Shown: piece after piece, positions 18,364-32,098 of the stretch | How the letters are laid out: each line of letters opens with the position of its first letter | Position numbering within the stretch: position 1 is the first letter of the stretch | Assembly: GCF_024723255.1 (NCBI RefSeq) | Contig: NZ_JANIAC010000001.1 | Location: forward strand, 139,548-203,547 | Direction of reading: 5' to 3' | Source of the DNA: Aestuariibaculum sp. M13 | GTDB taxonomy: Bacteria; Bacteroidota; Bacteroidia; Flavobacteriales; Flavobacteriaceae | Length of the DNA stretch: 64,000 nt | Translations under genes and position numbers: made by a program | The notes under the pieces: generated by a model | Seen by the model: only the letters and a program-made list of their open reading frames with translations | Databases searched by the model: none | What the model was told of the DNA's origin: nothing

Positions 18364-21300
18364 TTAAAAATCTAATTTTAAACCTAAGTTATATACCGAC
18401 TGAATTGGGTAACCTAAGCCATTACCTCCCATCTCAGGATCCCATAATTTAAATGGACTCCACACTGCCAGGTTATTGCCACTAAAGTAAAGTCGTGCTG
18501 ATTGCATGCCTAACTTAGTAACAAACTTTTCAGGAAAATTATAACCTGCCTCAATGGTTTTTAATCTTAAAAACGAACCATCACGCATCCACCAGGTTGA
18601 AGCATACGGCGCCTGGTTTGCTCCTGGGTTACTATTGAAAACGTTATTATTCTCATTGAACTCTCCTCCTAATCTAGGCCAAAATGCGTAAGAATCTCTA
18701 TTATCTTCAGACCAGTGATCGTCCGCAATTACCTTTAATAACCCATTTTGAGCAGATCCATTAATAACAAATGGTGAAATATTCCATGGATTAATAAAGA
18801 ATGAGGTTCGAGCCACACCTTGGAAAAATATACTAAAATCGAAATTCTTGAAACCTAAAGTTCCTCCAAATCCATAAACAATTTCCGGAACTGTTGGATG
18901 CCCAATAGGTACCATGTCTAAACTAGAAATTTGACCATCTCCATTAACATCACGATATTTTATATCTCCACCTCTAACTTCTCCAAATTGTGTTGGTGAA
19001 TTAGCAACCTCCTTGTCATCAATAAATAAACGCTCTGCAATATACCCATACCATTGGCTTGCATTTTGTCCTACACGTGAGCGGTATGATAATTCTTCTG
19101 GATATGTTACTTCATCGAACTCTAAAACTTCATTGGTTGAAAACGTAAAATTACCTCTTAATTGCGTGTACCAATCCTGATTAAAAGACTTATCGTAAGT
19201 TAAAGAAGCGTCCAAACCTTTACTTTCCATTTTACCAAAATTGGTTGCTGGTATCGCCGTTAATCCCATGGTTGCTCCAATATTAGAACGCTCTTGTAAA
19301 ATATTTGTTCTATTTTGTTTAAACACATCAACTATAATATTCAGGGAATTGAATAACTCTAAATCGAAACCAACGTTGGTTTGTCTCGATTTTTCCCATC
19401 CAATATTTGGATTAGCGTAACGATCGATATAAACTCCAGGTCGGGAATTATTAAATTGCTCTCCAAACGAGGTTCCGTATCTTCCGTCATTTAAATTTAC
19501 ATTAGATAAATAAAAGAAACGGTCGTTTACATTACCAATGGCATCATTACCCACAAGACCATATGTAAAACGAAGTTTAAAATCAGATACGACATCTCTT
19601 AAACCGTCCCACCAATCTTCTTTAGATATACGATAAGCTAAACCTAAAGATGGAAAATAACCATATCGGGCGCCATTTGCAAAACGCTCAGATCCATTGT
19701 AACCGAAGTTAAATTCAAATAAATATTTATCGTCATACCCATAAGTAAAACGTCCTGATAAACTGTGGTTTCTATTTGGTAAAGAACTTTGAACTGATCC
19801 TGCATTACCCGTTTCATAACTTGATAAAAGATTTACTAACATCCCTGAAACCGCATGCTTTTCATTAAATACTCGGTTATAGTTGATAGCTGTTTCTAAA
19901 TAAATTCTGGAATCTAAATCCTTTCTACCCTCAGAATAATCCAAATATTCTGTTCCTGTTACACCTACACTACCCTGACCTCCGTCATTAAGTACATTTA
20001 GCTCCAATTCACCTGAAAACGGACTAATATATCCTTCATAATAAAATGGATTATATTGTCTGGCCACTTCATAATATGAATAACGTCTTACATACCCCAT
20101 GGCTCGTGCTGATAGACCTTCAGTTATCCCAGCCAAGTCCTGCTTAATTTCAACCTGAGCCTGAATTGTTGACGCTTTATTTGTTTGATACCCTCTAACC
20201 ATTTCGGCATAAGGATTTATTAAAATTGCTGAGCCACTATTATTTGTAGCCTGTGCTCCACCAAATAATGGGTGATCAATAAATGGTAAATAACTAGACG
20301 GATATACTTTAGGGAATTTTACTGGGTTTGACCATAACGTTAAATTAAATATACGAGCACCTCCATTTACCCAGTTACCGTTAACATCACGACCTCCAAC
20401 AGGTCCATTATAATCATCGAACTGACCATAAACACGAACAATACCTTTAGTTGTTGGAGTTAAGTTCATATCTAAATTACTACGTACTGAATAATTTCTA
20501 AGTTTGATATTATTATTAAAATTATTAATCGGGTCTACATCCAAAACACCATTATCAACATTATATGTACCTGCGATATAATACTTGGCTTTTTCTCCTC
20601 CACCCTGTGCACTAAAATTTAATCCCTGGTTTACTGTATAGTCTTTGATAAGTTCATCAATCCAGTTATTACTTGGATACAAATAGGGATCATCTCCGAT
20701 AGACGTTCTGTAAATTTTGTTTTGCGTATAAGGCAATGTTGCCTGAGGATCGCGAGTTAAAGCAGCCTCATTTGCCAATTGCATGTAAGTAATATTATCA
20801 GCAAATTTAAAATTCCTGGTATTTGATGATATTCTTGTTTCACTACGTAACTGGAATTGCGTTTTTCCTGCTTTACCCATTTTAGTGGTAATTAATACTA
20901 CTCCGTTAGCTCCACGAGCACCATAAACTGCTGCTGCTGCTGCATCTTTTAATACCGAAAAACTTTCGATATCGTCAGGTTGCAAACGCGCCATATCGGT
21001 AGTAGTAGATTCGATACCGTCAATTAAAATTAATGGATTTACCTTACCGGATCCGAAAGAACCTAAACCACGAATAAAGAAATCGGAGTTATCAGCTCCT
21101 GGCTCACCACTTCTTTGAACGGCAATCATACCTGATACACGACCAGCCATCATGGTTGTTAAGTTACTTGTAGGTCCTTTAATTTCTTTAGGTGAAATTG
21201 TAGTAATGGAACTTACCAAACTTGCCTTTTTCTGAGTACCAAAACCTACAATAACAACTTCATCTAAAGCTTCCTGACTTTCATTAAGTACAATACTAAA

Positions 21301-21654
21301 TACCGATTTTTCGCCAATTACAACTTCCTGCTCTTCGTACCCAACATAGGATACGACTAAAGTAGTAGCTGAAGCTTCTATTTCAAGTTGAAATTCACCA
21401 TCGAAATCTGTTACAACTCCATTTGTTGTTCCTTTTACGAGAACGTTAGCTCCTGGTAAAGGCATTCCTGATGCATCTTTAACCACACCAGTAATAATGC
21501 GCTTCTGGATTTCACTATTGAAATCTACTGTTTTTCCTTCGTTAGCTTGAACTTGATAAGCGGTCACACACAACAGGAGCACCACCAGTTTGAATTTAAA
21601 ATCAAATTCAGGACAAGAAAAAAAGACTTTCCTCATTTTAATTAGTTTTATCAT
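18364..21654 (-). CDS. susC: SusC/RagA-family TonB-dependent outer-membrane transporter
   Basis: 1096 aa. After the signal peptide (ends about residue 38, YQVQA) there is a carboxypeptidase-D-like regulatory domain (ITGVVKDASGMPLPGANVLV, to about 130), a TonB-box-like LDEVVIVGFG, the plug domain (DFFIRGLGSFGSGKVNPLI, VLKDAAAAAVYGARGANGVV) and a long 22-strand-type barrel ending in YNLGLKLDF. This is the standard SusC signature. The 146-bp leader between the GH2 stop and this start shows no copy of the direct-repeat operator, so it is probably cotranscribed with GH2. It imports oligosaccharides produced at the surface. Confidence 0.95.
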   Translation of the reverse strand: MIKLIKMRKVFFSCPEFDFKFKLVVLLLCVTAYQVQANEGKTVDFNSEIQKRIITGVVKDASGMPLPGANVLVKGTTNGVVTDFDGEFQLEIEASATTLVVSYVGYEEQEVVIGEKSVFSIVLNESQEALDEVVIVGFGTQKKASLVSSITTISPKEIKGPTSNLTTMMAGRVSGMIAVQRSGEPGADNSDFFIRGLGSFGSGKVNPLILIDGIESTTTDMARLQPDDIESFSVLKDAAAAAVYGARGANGVVLITTKMGKAGKTQFQLRSETRISSNTRNFKFADNITYMQLANEAALTRDPQATLPYTQNKIYRTSIGDDPYLYPSNNWIDELIKDYTVNQGLNFSAQGGGEKAKYYIAGTYNVDNGVLDVDPINNFNNNIKLRNYSVRSNLDMNLTPTTKGIVRVYGQFDDYNGPVGGRDVNGNWVNGGARIFNLTLWSNPVKFPKVYPSSYLPFIDHPLFGGAQATNNSGSAILINPYAEMVRGYQTNKASTIQAQVEIKQDLAGITEGLSARAMGYVRRYSYYEVARQYNPFYYEGYISPFSGELELNVLNDGGQGSVGVTGTEYLDYSEGRKDLDSRIYLETAINYNRVFNEKHAVSGMLVNLLSSYETGNAGSVQSSLPNRNHSLSGRFTYGYDDKYLFEFNFGYNGSERFANGARYGYFPSLGLAYRISKEDWWDGLRDVVSDFKLRFTYGLVGNDAIGNVNDRFFYLSNVNLNDGRYGTSFGEQFNNSRPGVYIDRYANPNIGWEKSRQTNVGFDLELFNSLNIIVDVFKQNRTNILQERSNIGATMGLTAIPATNFGKMESKGLDASLTYDKSFNQDWYTQLRGNFTFSTNEVLEFDEVTYPEELSYRSRVGQNASQWYGYIAERLFIDDKEVANSPTQFGEVRGGDIKYRDVNGDGQISSLDMVPIGHPTVPEIVYGFGGTLGFKNFDFSIFFQGVARTSFFINPWNISPFVINGSAQNGLLKVIADDHWSEDNRDSYAFWPRLGGEFNENNNVFNSNPGANQAPYASTWWMRDGSFLRLKTIEAGYNFPEKFVTKLGMQSARLYFSGNNLAVWSPFKLWDPEMGGNGLGYPIQSVYNLGLKLDF

Positions 21655-21800
21655 ATTAATTAGTTTTTGTTTAAGTGGTTTTAATATTCGTTATTTCTAT
21701 TAAGAAACTAGATATCAAAAAATGTTGGTTTGGTTTAGTTCTCATGTCATAATTGTTTAGTTTAGTTTTATTTTAGTTAGTTATTGGTGATTTTTTTTTC

Positions 21801-24920
<3,120 letters not shown>

Positions 24921-25010
24921 TTATTTTATATTTAGTGGTTGGCTTATTAAAATGTACAAAAGACACTTATAATAATATTACAAATCTGAACAATTAAAAA
25001 CTTTAAATAA

Positions 25011-25050
25011 GGGGATAAATTGACTAAAAAGAGGGTAATAAATGTCCAAA
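25011..25050 (-). promoter_or_regulatory. Putative HTCS operator, copy upstream of GH2-susCD
   Basis: Two direct half-sites, GGGATAAATTGACTAAA at 25012 and GGGTAATAAATGTCCAAA at 25033, have a 21-bp period. The same layout recurs at 27750 and 33740, always before genes of this locus. AraC-type HTCS domains bind such direct repeats. The enclosing 25.0-25.1 kb gap holds no ORF. Confidence 0.7.
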
Positions 25051-25118
25051 TGACAATTTATACCCTATACCTCAGACACAACAACAGATTCATAATCAAT
25101 TTATTGACTTAAAAACCC

Positions 25119-26297
25119 CTAAATCCTGTGATATTTATACCTCATCATAGCCTCGATTAAATAGTAATCGCCATAACTAAGCGGAACATCTATTTCTGTT
25201 TTCTCCGGAATATGACCAACGCCATGCTTTAAAAGAAACCCTCCATTGGTATTGTCCTTTGCTATATATTCATCAGAGGTTAATGTAGTAATCATGGTTT
25301 TGGCTGCAGAATCGTATTTTTCTACCAGGTCGCCTTCTACATAATGTTTTAATTCTAAAAGTGCCGATGCCATAATAGCACCTGCTGATGAATCTCTTAA
25401 AGCATTAGGAATATCAGGCGCATTAAAATCCCAGTAAGGCACCATATCCTTTGGCATATTTGGATGATTTAGAATAAACCCTGCAATACCATTGGCCTGA
25501 GCCAGGTATTTTTTATCCTTTGTTTCTCTATACATTACCGTGTAACCATACAAACCCCAGGCCTGACCACGGGCCCAGGCAGAATCATCAGAATACCCTT
25601 GTGCCGTGCGCTTCTTCTTTACCGAACCATCATTTTTACTGTAATTTAACACGTGGTAAGAACTATAATCATTTCTGAAATGATTTTCTATTGTAGTATT
25701 TGCATGTGTCACAGCAATATTATAATACTTAGAATCTTTACTGTATTTAGAGGCCCAGAATAATAATTCTAAATTCATCATGTTGTCTATAATCACTAAA
25801 TAGTCATCTTCTGAAGCATCCCAAGACTTAATACAGCCAACTGTATTATTAAACCTTGAAGCCAAGGATTTGGCGCTATTCATTAATATAGTTTTGTATT
25901 CTGGTGACGGATTTAAACGCTCAGCATTTCCAAAACTACAATACATCATAAATCCTAAATCATGTGTCGTAGTATTGTATTGTTCACGTTGTAAATCTGC
26001 CAAAACACGTTTTATTTCGTCTTGAAAAACCGGATTACTGGCGTTTTCATTTAAATACAATAACGATCCCGGATAAAACCCGCTACACCACCAACCAGAG
26101 CGACTGGTTTCTAACTTTTCCTGACTTACATGATATGTTTTTGGATATCTCCCCTCTGGCAAAACTTCCTTTAAATGCTCATATTGAGTTTCTGCAATTT
26201 TTAAAGTCTCATCAATTTTATTCATTAATGGATCTTCCTTTTTACACGAGTTAAAAGAACAGATAATCCCTATTACTATTAAAATCTTTTTAACCAT
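25119..26297 (-). CDS. GH88 unsaturated glucuronyl hydrolase
   Basis: 392 aa lipoprotein (FNSC, Cys18). An alpha6/alpha6-barrel enzyme of the UGL family: the two conserved Asp residues are visible as Asp113 in TTHDLGFMMYC and Asp171 in VIIDNMMNLELLFWAS. Other family marks are GYSDDSAWARGQAWGLYGY and YWDFNAP. Such enzymes hydrate and release the 4,5-unsaturated uronic acid left by polysaccharide lyases. Located 9 bases after the BNR-propeller gene, with which it surely forms an operon; this pairing hints that the propeller is a lyase generating an unsaturated glucuronate end. Confidence 0.9.
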   Translation of the reverse strand: MVKKILIVIGIICSFNSCKKEDPLMNKIDETLKIAETQYEHLKEVLPEGRYPKTYHVSQEKLETSRSGWWCSGFYPGSLLYLNENASNPVFQDEIKRVLADLQREQYNTTTHDLGFMMYCSFGNAERLNPSPEYKTILMNSAKSLASRFNNTVGCIKSWDASEDDYLVIIDNMMNLELLFWASKYSKDSKYYNIAVTHANTTIENHFRNDYSSYHVLNYSKNDGSVKKKRTAQGYSDDSAWARGQAWGLYGYTVMYRETKDKKYLAQANGIAGFILNHPNMPKDMVPYWDFNAPDIPNALRDSSAGAIMASALLELKHYVEGDLVEKYDSAAKTMITTLTSDEYIAKDNTNGGFLLKHGVGHIPEKTEIDVPLSYGDYYLIEAMMRYKYHRI

Positions 26298-26306
26298 TTT
26301 TTTTAC

Positions 26307-27638
26307 CTATTTTTTACTCTTGATGAGCTTTTTTAAATTATTTACTTCTAACATTTTTACAGGAGTTGAATTTCTATCGGCAACGCCTTCTCCATCTATT
26401 TGTGTTACATTCTGAAAGAACACATGTAGTTTCCTTTTACTGTTCCATAAATTGATATCGTAATTCGGCTCCCATTGTCCGACTGAGGTTTCGCTCAAAT
26501 CGACAACTTCCCACGACGTTTTATTTTCTAAATTCTGAGAATAAGTTAAAGACACTTTACTTCCTCTGGACGCTTCTCTAAAAAGCACAGCTACAAAATC
26601 ATCCTTAATAAGAATATCTGGTCGCGAAATAGGAATGCTTTTAGTTCCTCCTCCCCCTAAAACAAAGGATTCTGTTCTAAATCCGGTATTTACTTTTTTC
26701 CAGCTATTATCTTTTAAATACACGATTTGATATTGTGGAATATCATCAACATTCCAATACGTTACGATATAAGGATTACCTTCATGATTTGCGGTAATTG
26801 AAGTTTGATTGATGAGATTACTATTTTGAGGAATTTCCCAAGCATACTCAGCTGATAACAAGGTAATAGGAAGATTATAAGCTTCTGAAGTAGACTTCTC
26901 CCAGGTTTTTCCTCCATCCAAAGAACGCGCATAACATAAATCATGGTTTGTCTCAACATCCCAGGTTTCACGCCAAACCCAAGACAAATGAATCACACCG
27001 TGACCATCTACCGCAACCTGCCAATAGGCACTGCGCTGATTTTCTCCATCTATAAGATTACTTTGTATTTGTGTCCATTTTTCAGACTGAATATCATAAG
27101 AATTAATAACCAAATTACCGCGTCCTGATTGTCCTGAACGGTAGAAAAACAATACATTCCCATTAGGTAAATTATAAAATTCAGGATAAGTAACTTTGTC
27201 TTCCTGTTTACCTGTCATTGGTAATTCTTCACTCAATTTTAAACTTAACGGAGCTTTACTCTTTGCATATCTGAGCTTGGTATCATGATGATCCCAACTA
27301 ACATGTAAATACCCTTCACCATCAACCGCCAAACTAATATCATTATGTGCGTCTTTGGTGTTTCCTTGGTATTGGGTTTGAGCAATCTCCCAGTTTGAAG
27401 TATTAACTTTTCGTTTCCCCAACACCAAATAACTGTCTTGATTGTAATAGGCTACAAATTGATAACCCGAATGTGTAGTAATCGCATTTTTTCTGAATTT
27501 AACAGTATTTACCGAATTCTTACTCCAGCCTTCCCCGATATAACTATATGAAACGTTTTGAGCACAGGACGAAAAACACAACAAATAGCTTGTTGCTATA
27601 ATGAGCAAGTTAAACTTCAGAAAAATGCTTCTTTTCAT
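26307..27638 (-). CDS. BNR_4 seven-bladed propeller, candidate rhamnose-glucuronate lyase/rhamnosidase
   Basis: 443 aa, N-terminal lipoprotein-type signal (LLCFSSC). The sequence matches the BNR_4 repeat family that includes ulvan lyases PL24/PL25, GH145 and (from memory) PL42: DAHNDISLAVDGEGYLHVSW then DHHDTKLRY, VTYPEFYNLPNGNVLFFYR and QSGRGNLVINSYD. The His residues in the HND and DHHD segments are in the region where catalytic or ligand-contacting His residues lie in that family. GH145 and PL42 enzymes act on L-rhamnose-alpha-1,4-glucuronic acid caps of arabinogalactan; a lyase mechanism would produce the substrate for the adjacent GH88. A direct-repeat operator lies about 110 bp upstream. 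Confidence 0.8.
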   Translation of the reverse strand: MKRSIFLKFNLLIIATSYLLCFSSCAQNVSYSYIGEGWSKNSVNTVKFRKNAITTHSGYQFVAYYNQDSYLVLGKRKVNTSNWEIAQTQYQGNTKDAHNDISLAVDGEGYLHVSWDHHDTKLRYAKSKAPLSLKLSEELPMTGKQEDKVTYPEFYNLPNGNVLFFYRSGQSGRGNLVINSYDIQSEKWTQIQSNLIDGENQRSAYWQVAVDGHGVIHLSWVWRETWDVETNHDLCYARSLDGGKTWEKSTSEAYNLPITLLSAEYAWEIPQNSNLINQTSITANHEGNPYIVTYWNVDDIPQYQIVYLKDNSWKKVNTGFRTESFVLGGGGTKSIPISRPDILIKDDFVAVLFREASRGSKVSLTYSQNLENKTSWEVVDLSETSVGQWEPNYDINLWNSKRKLHVFFQNVTQIDGEGVADRNSTPVKMLEVNNLKKLIKSKK

Positions 27639-27679
27639 TTTAATAGTAAAATGTGAGTTTTAGTTTTGTTGATTTTCGC

Positions 27680-27708
27680 TTAATAAGTGTGCTAAACGCA
27701 CTTATTAA
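27680..27708. other. Perfect-loop inverted repeat in the BNR-GH88 leader
   Basis: TTAATAAGTGTG (27680-27691) faces CGCACTTATTAA (27697-27708), 12 bp with a single mismatch that becomes a G-T pair in RNA. It lies between the putative operator and the BNR gene start and has no T-run. It may be a leader hairpin or a second protein-binding palindrome. The rest of the 280-bp gap shows only the operator at 27750. Confidence 0.45.
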
Positions 27709-27748
27709 AACAGGTAGTTCAAAATTGGACAAAAAACACCTTGCAATG

Positions 27749-27790
27749 CGGGTAAAAAATGGCTAAAACAGGGATACAAAACGTCCAAAA
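27749..27790 (-). promoter_or_regulatory. Putative HTCS operator, copy upstream of BNR-GH88
   Basis: Half-sites GGGTAAAAAATGGCTAAA (27750) and GGGATACAAAACGTCCAAA (27771), 21-bp period, same order and orientation relative to the downstream genes as at 25011 and 33737. Confidence 0.7.
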
Positions 27791-27918
27791 CACAATAAAA
27801 TCGAAAGATTCCCGCTTTTAAGTGTTCATTTAACTTTTAAGTAAAATTTGTAACAATTAAATTGAATATTCTATTTCAAATTGAAATGAACAAAAGTCAA
27901 ATATGTGAAGAATGTTGT

Positions 27919-30900
27919 TTATTTATTTTTAGATAGATCCGAAGGTAATTTTTCAAACTGTTCCTTAAACAGTTTTCTAAAATACTTGACATTATTGAAA
28001 CCAACTTCGTAAGATGCCTGAGCGATGGTATAGTTTCCGCTCTCTATTAACTCTGCGGCTTTATCTAACTTTACCTTTCTAATAAACTGATTAATATTTA
28101 AGCCTGTAACCGCTTTAAGTTTTCTAAACAACGACGTACGACTCATGCCCATATGTTGAGCAACATCCCAAACATCCATTTTTTCCTGATCGAGATTATT
28201 AAGCACGACTTGAGTTAATTTATTCAAAAAGCCTTTCTCCTGATCTAATAACGAATTCTTATCTTCTAATCCTTCCAGTTTAACTTCATCTTTATTTAAA
28301 AAATAATGGCGTAATTGCTTTCTAACGTCTAATAAATTTCGAATTCTGGCTTGTAGAATCTGGCCACTAAACGGTTTCACTATATAATCGTCTGCACCAT
28401 ACTTATATCCTTCCTGAATGCTTTCCGCATTACCTTTTGCGGTAAGTAATATAATTGGAATATGTGTGGTTTCGGTGGTCTCCTTCAATATGTTACAAAG
28501 CTCAATACCATTCATTTTAGGCATCATAACATCAGACACTATCAAATCCGGAATGTAACGTTTAGCCTTTTCAAGACCCTCTTCTCCATTATTGGCATAA
28601 ATAAGATCGTATTTACCCTCCAGTAATCCATCTAAATACTTTAAAATATCAGGGTTATCATCGATTAGCAATACCAATTCCTTATTTTCAGTTACATTTA
28701 AATTAGCATTCGTTTTTGTTGTTTTGTCTAATTCTGTAAATGGCACCCAATCTTCAATTTCGTTATGTTCCTCTTTATCTGTCGTATTTGAAGTATCTAA
28801 AACCGCATTCACAAATAGAGATTTATCGCGAGGAATTATTACTGTAAAGGTACTTCCTTTTTTCTCCTCACTTTCAATTTGAATACTGCCCATGTGTAGT
28901 TCGGCAAAACTTTTAGAAAGCGCCAAGCCAATTCCAATACCCTGTTTACTCTTAACGGAATTTGACTGATAATACCTTTCAAAAACATGTTCTAATTCAG
29001 TTTTACTTATGCCATAACCTGTATCTCTAACCTTGATTTCAAAACTATCCTCATCATATACCAAAGACACATAAATTTCACCATTATCGGGAGTGTATTT
29101 AAAAGCATTTGATAACAGATTATTGAAAATAATATGGATTTTTTCCAGATCGAACCAAGCCAGTAAAGGTTCTTCCTGTAAATCGTAACTTAAAGCGATA
29201 TTTCGTTTTTTAGCCAACGGAAAATAGTTATTAACCCACTGTTCTAAACAAGCATTTAAATTATGTTCTTCAATTCTTAATTTACTCAATCCTAAATTGG
29301 CTTTTCTAAATTCTAACAGCTTATTAATAGTTTGTAATAACTGCTTTGCGTTTTTTTGAATTAAGGTTAAACTGTTTTTGTGCTTTATAGATTTCACCTC
29401 GGAAATCAAATCTTCCAACGGTGCTAAAATTAACGTTAACGGTGTCTTAAGCTCATGAGAAAAGCTTGTAAAAAAGCGCATACGTTCTTCATTAAAATTA
29501 TACTCTAACTGACGCTCTTTCTTTTCTATAGATAATGAATTGATAAGCTTTAAACGCTCGGCATAATACCTCATAAACCAATATATACCCAAAACTAAAA
29601 CAACCAGATAACCAATATACGCCCAAGATGTTCGCCAAAATGGAGGAAGAACTTTTATTTTTATTTTTTTAAAAGTTTCATCGCCTGAACCAAACTTTGC
29701 TTTAACATTTAAAGTATAATCGCCGTAAGGTAAATTAATTAGGTTGACCTTTCCATATTGATTTGTACTAATCCAATGGTTGTGATAACCATCAACACGG
29801 TAATAATAATTCACATTTTTAGCAAACGGATATTTTAAAGCCACATAATCAATAGAAAAAAAGGTTTGATCCGGTTGCAAATAAATCTGATTTTCAAAAA
29901 GGATAGACTCATCTATAACTGCATCTTTTTCATTTTCAGAAACTTCTACCTTTTCATCCAAAACTTCCAGAGTTTTAAAAATAATAGGATAAGTCTCTCG
30001 CTTGCTATGAAGATTATCAGGATTAAAAATATTTAACCCTTTATCACCTCCAAGATATATCATACCCGAGGAAGTGAATAAACTCGACCCAATATTAAAT
30101 TTCCCTTGCTGTACATTAGTATAGGTGTTTAAGTTATGAATAACATCGGTTAAAGCATTGTAATTACTGATCCCTTTATGGGTACCTAACCAAATATTCT
30201 CCTGATTTTCCATAACTATACTGGTAATTGTATTGTTACTTAAACCGTTTTTTTCAGTAAATCCTATGACTTCTCTTTTCTCTGGATTTAATCGTATTAA
30301 CCCCTCATTTTGGGTTCCCGCCAGCACATCTCCACTCGGCAGAGCCAGTATACTATAAATCACATTACTTTTAAAATCTTGAATAGTGCTGGAATTATAA
30401 AATGTCATCGTGTTTTGGGTTGGTATATATTTTAAAATACCATCGCCATAGGTTGCCATCCAAAAATGACCTTTATCGTCTTCACTGATATCTCGAATAT
30501 CAAGTTTTCCTAAAACATTTATAAACTTAAAGGCATCATTGATTTCATCATACATATATAAACCACCTCTATTGGTCCCTACCCATATCTGGTGCTTCCT
30601 ATCTTCAAAAATTACCCGAACATCACTTCCTAAGGTTATATCTCCTTGCAAATAGTGCTTACAAATGCCTGTATCCGGATCCATTTTATTTAAACCACCC
30701 TGATAAGTTCCTACCCAAAGGCGTTTTTTAGAATCTTCTAATAATGAAATAATGTAGTTATTACTAATAGAATTAGGATTATTCGGGTCATGCCTAAAAT
30801 ATTTGAACTGCCGCGTTTCTGGATCAAACAAATCTAAACCAGCACCATCCGTTCCAATCCATATGCGTTTGTCTGAACGCTCTGCTAAAGCGCCAATACG

Positions 30901-32022
30901 ATCATGACTAAGTCCTTCGCCTCCTGTTATTTTTCGCAATAATTTTATAGGTTCTCCTTGTGGATTTACATAGTTTAAACCTGTACTGGTTCCAATCCAC
31001 ATATTACCATCCTTATCCATTTTTAAGGCAGAAACCGTTCTGTTAAACACACTGGAACCATCATCGGCTGGCAAAAACCATTTTACCTGAAAATCTGTTT
31101 TTTGGTGTAAAAAATCAGATTTATTAATAATATTAAGTCCTCCGTTTCTAGTTCCAATCCATAACTGACCAGAATGATCTTCTTCAAAACAAAGAATGTT
31201 ATCGTCACTAAGTCCTTTACCTTCTTTTAAAGACGTTCCCAGATGTAGGGTGTCTTTTTTATTAGTTATCACATGAAGTCCATTATTTGCACCAATCCAT
31301 AAGTTACCTTCTTTATCATTAAATAATGACTCAATTAAAAAAGACTTCCCTTGCTCATTCCCTTGTAACGAGACACGAGTGACTTTATCGGTTTTTAGAT
31401 TAATTTTATTCAATCCGCTGCCTGCTGTTCCAACCCATAGCAAAGAATCTCCTTGAAGCGCCATACTACTGGTATAATTTGAAGACAACGACGCTTCGTC
31501 ATTTCCTTTATAACTGTAAACCTTTGTTTTTCTGTTTTTATCGAAAACCTGAATACCACGCTCTAAAACAGCTAAGTACACTTCTCCGTTGCTACCTAAC
31601 TCTAACCGTGAAATATGCTTACCCAATAAACCTTTCTCTTCATTAATAATCTCAATTTTTTCTGTTTTAGCATCGTAAACATTCAGTCCTTCTGATGTTG
31701 TTATTAGTAATTTATGGTCTTTAAAAGCTTTTATTTCATTAATAAAATCGTCGCTCAAGCTTTGATTTCCGCGATCTTCATCTCTCTCAAAAACGGTAAA
31801 CTGCGTCCCATCATATCTATTCAAACCTTCAGAAGTTCCAATCCAAATAAAGCCCAAAGAATCCTGAGCAATACTATTAATGCCATTGTTCGACAAGCCT
31901 AACTCTACATCAAGTAAATAAAAATACAACTCGTGTTCAATGGAATTAAACTGCTGCAAAGAGTTTTGAGCTGTACCCGTGGCAAAACACAAAAAGGTGA
32001 TATAAAATAAAAAGTGTTTCAT
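27919..32022 (-). CDS. Hybrid two-component system sensor/regulator (HTCS)
   Basis: 1367 aa. Signal peptide (ATGTAQ), then a periplasmic sensor of about 14 two-component-propeller repeats (IWIGTSEGLNRYDG type) to about residue 700, a Y_Y_Y domain (FFSIDYVALKYPF, GDYTLNVKAKFG), one membrane segment (WAYIGYLVVLVLGIYWFM), a HisKA box with SHELKTPL, HATPase motifs (NNLLSNAFKYTP, DTGYGIS, GIGIGLALSKS), a receiver with the phospho-Asp in DLIVSDVMMPKMNG, and a C-terminal AraC-type helix-turn-helix. It senses a glycan breakdown product in the periplasm and activates the locus. Target sites are probably the three direct repeats at 25.0, 27.75 and 33.75 kb. Confidence 0.95.
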   Translation of the reverse strand: MKHFLFYITFLCFATGTAQNSLQQFNSIEHELYFYLLDVELGLSNNGINSIAQDSLGFIWIGTSEGLNRYDGTQFTVFERDEDRGNQSLSDDFINEIKAFKDHKLLITTSEGLNVYDAKTEKIEIINEEKGLLGKHISRLELGSNGEVYLAVLERGIQVFDKNRKTKVYSYKGNDEASLSSNYTSSMALQGDSLLWVGTAGSGLNKINLKTDKVTRVSLQGNEQGKSFLIESLFNDKEGNLWIGANNGLHVITNKKDTLHLGTSLKEGKGLSDDNILCFEEDHSGQLWIGTRNGGLNIINKSDFLHQKTDFQVKWFLPADDGSSVFNRTVSALKMDKDGNMWIGTSTGLNYVNPQGEPIKLLRKITGGEGLSHDRIGALAERSDKRIWIGTDGAGLDLFDPETRQFKYFRHDPNNPNSISNNYIISLLEDSKKRLWVGTYQGGLNKMDPDTGICKHYLQGDITLGSDVRVIFEDRKHQIWVGTNRGGLYMYDEINDAFKFINVLGKLDIRDISEDDKGHFWMATYGDGILKYIPTQNTMTFYNSSTIQDFKSNVIYSILALPSGDVLAGTQNEGLIRLNPEKREVIGFTEKNGLSNNTITSIVMENQENIWLGTHKGISNYNALTDVIHNLNTYTNVQQGKFNIGSSLFTSSGMIYLGGDKGLNIFNPDNLHSKRETYPIIFKTLEVLDEKVEVSENEKDAVIDESILFENQIYLQPDQTFFSIDYVALKYPFAKNVNYYYRVDGYHNHWISTNQYGKVNLINLPYGDYTLNVKAKFGSGDETFKKIKIKVLPPFWRTSWAYIGYLVVLVLGIYWFMRYYAERLKLINSLSIEKKERQLEYNFNEERMRFFTSFSHELKTPLTLILAPLEDLISEVKSIKHKNSLTLIQKNAKQLLQTINKLLEFRKANLGLSKLRIEEHNLNACLEQWVNNYFPLAKKRNIALSYDLQEEPLLAWFDLEKIHIIFNNLLSNAFKYTPDNGEIYVSLVYDEDSFEIKVRDTGYGISKTELEHVFERYYQSNSVKSKQGIGIGLALSKSFAELHMGSIQIESEEKKGSTFTVIIPRDKSLFVNAVLDTSNTTDKEEHNEIEDWVPFTELDKTTKTNANLNVTENKELVLLIDDNPDILKYLDGLLEGKYDLIYANNGEEGLEKAKRYIPDLIVSDVMMPKMNGIELCNILKETTETTHIPIILLTAKGNAESIQEGYKYGADDYIVKPFSGQILQARIRNLLDVRKQLRHYFLNKDEVKLEGLEDKNSLLDQEKGFLNKLTQVVLNNLDQEKMDVWDVAQHMGMSRTSLFRKLKAVTGLNINQFIRKVKLDKAAELIESGNYTIAQASYEVGFNNVKYFRKLFKEQFEKLPSDLSKNK

Positions 32023-32098
32023 TAAAAAAACGCTGCTAAAATTAGGAATCCAGAGATTATTGCTACTAATTTATAATTAAAGATACTAAAACCAAATT

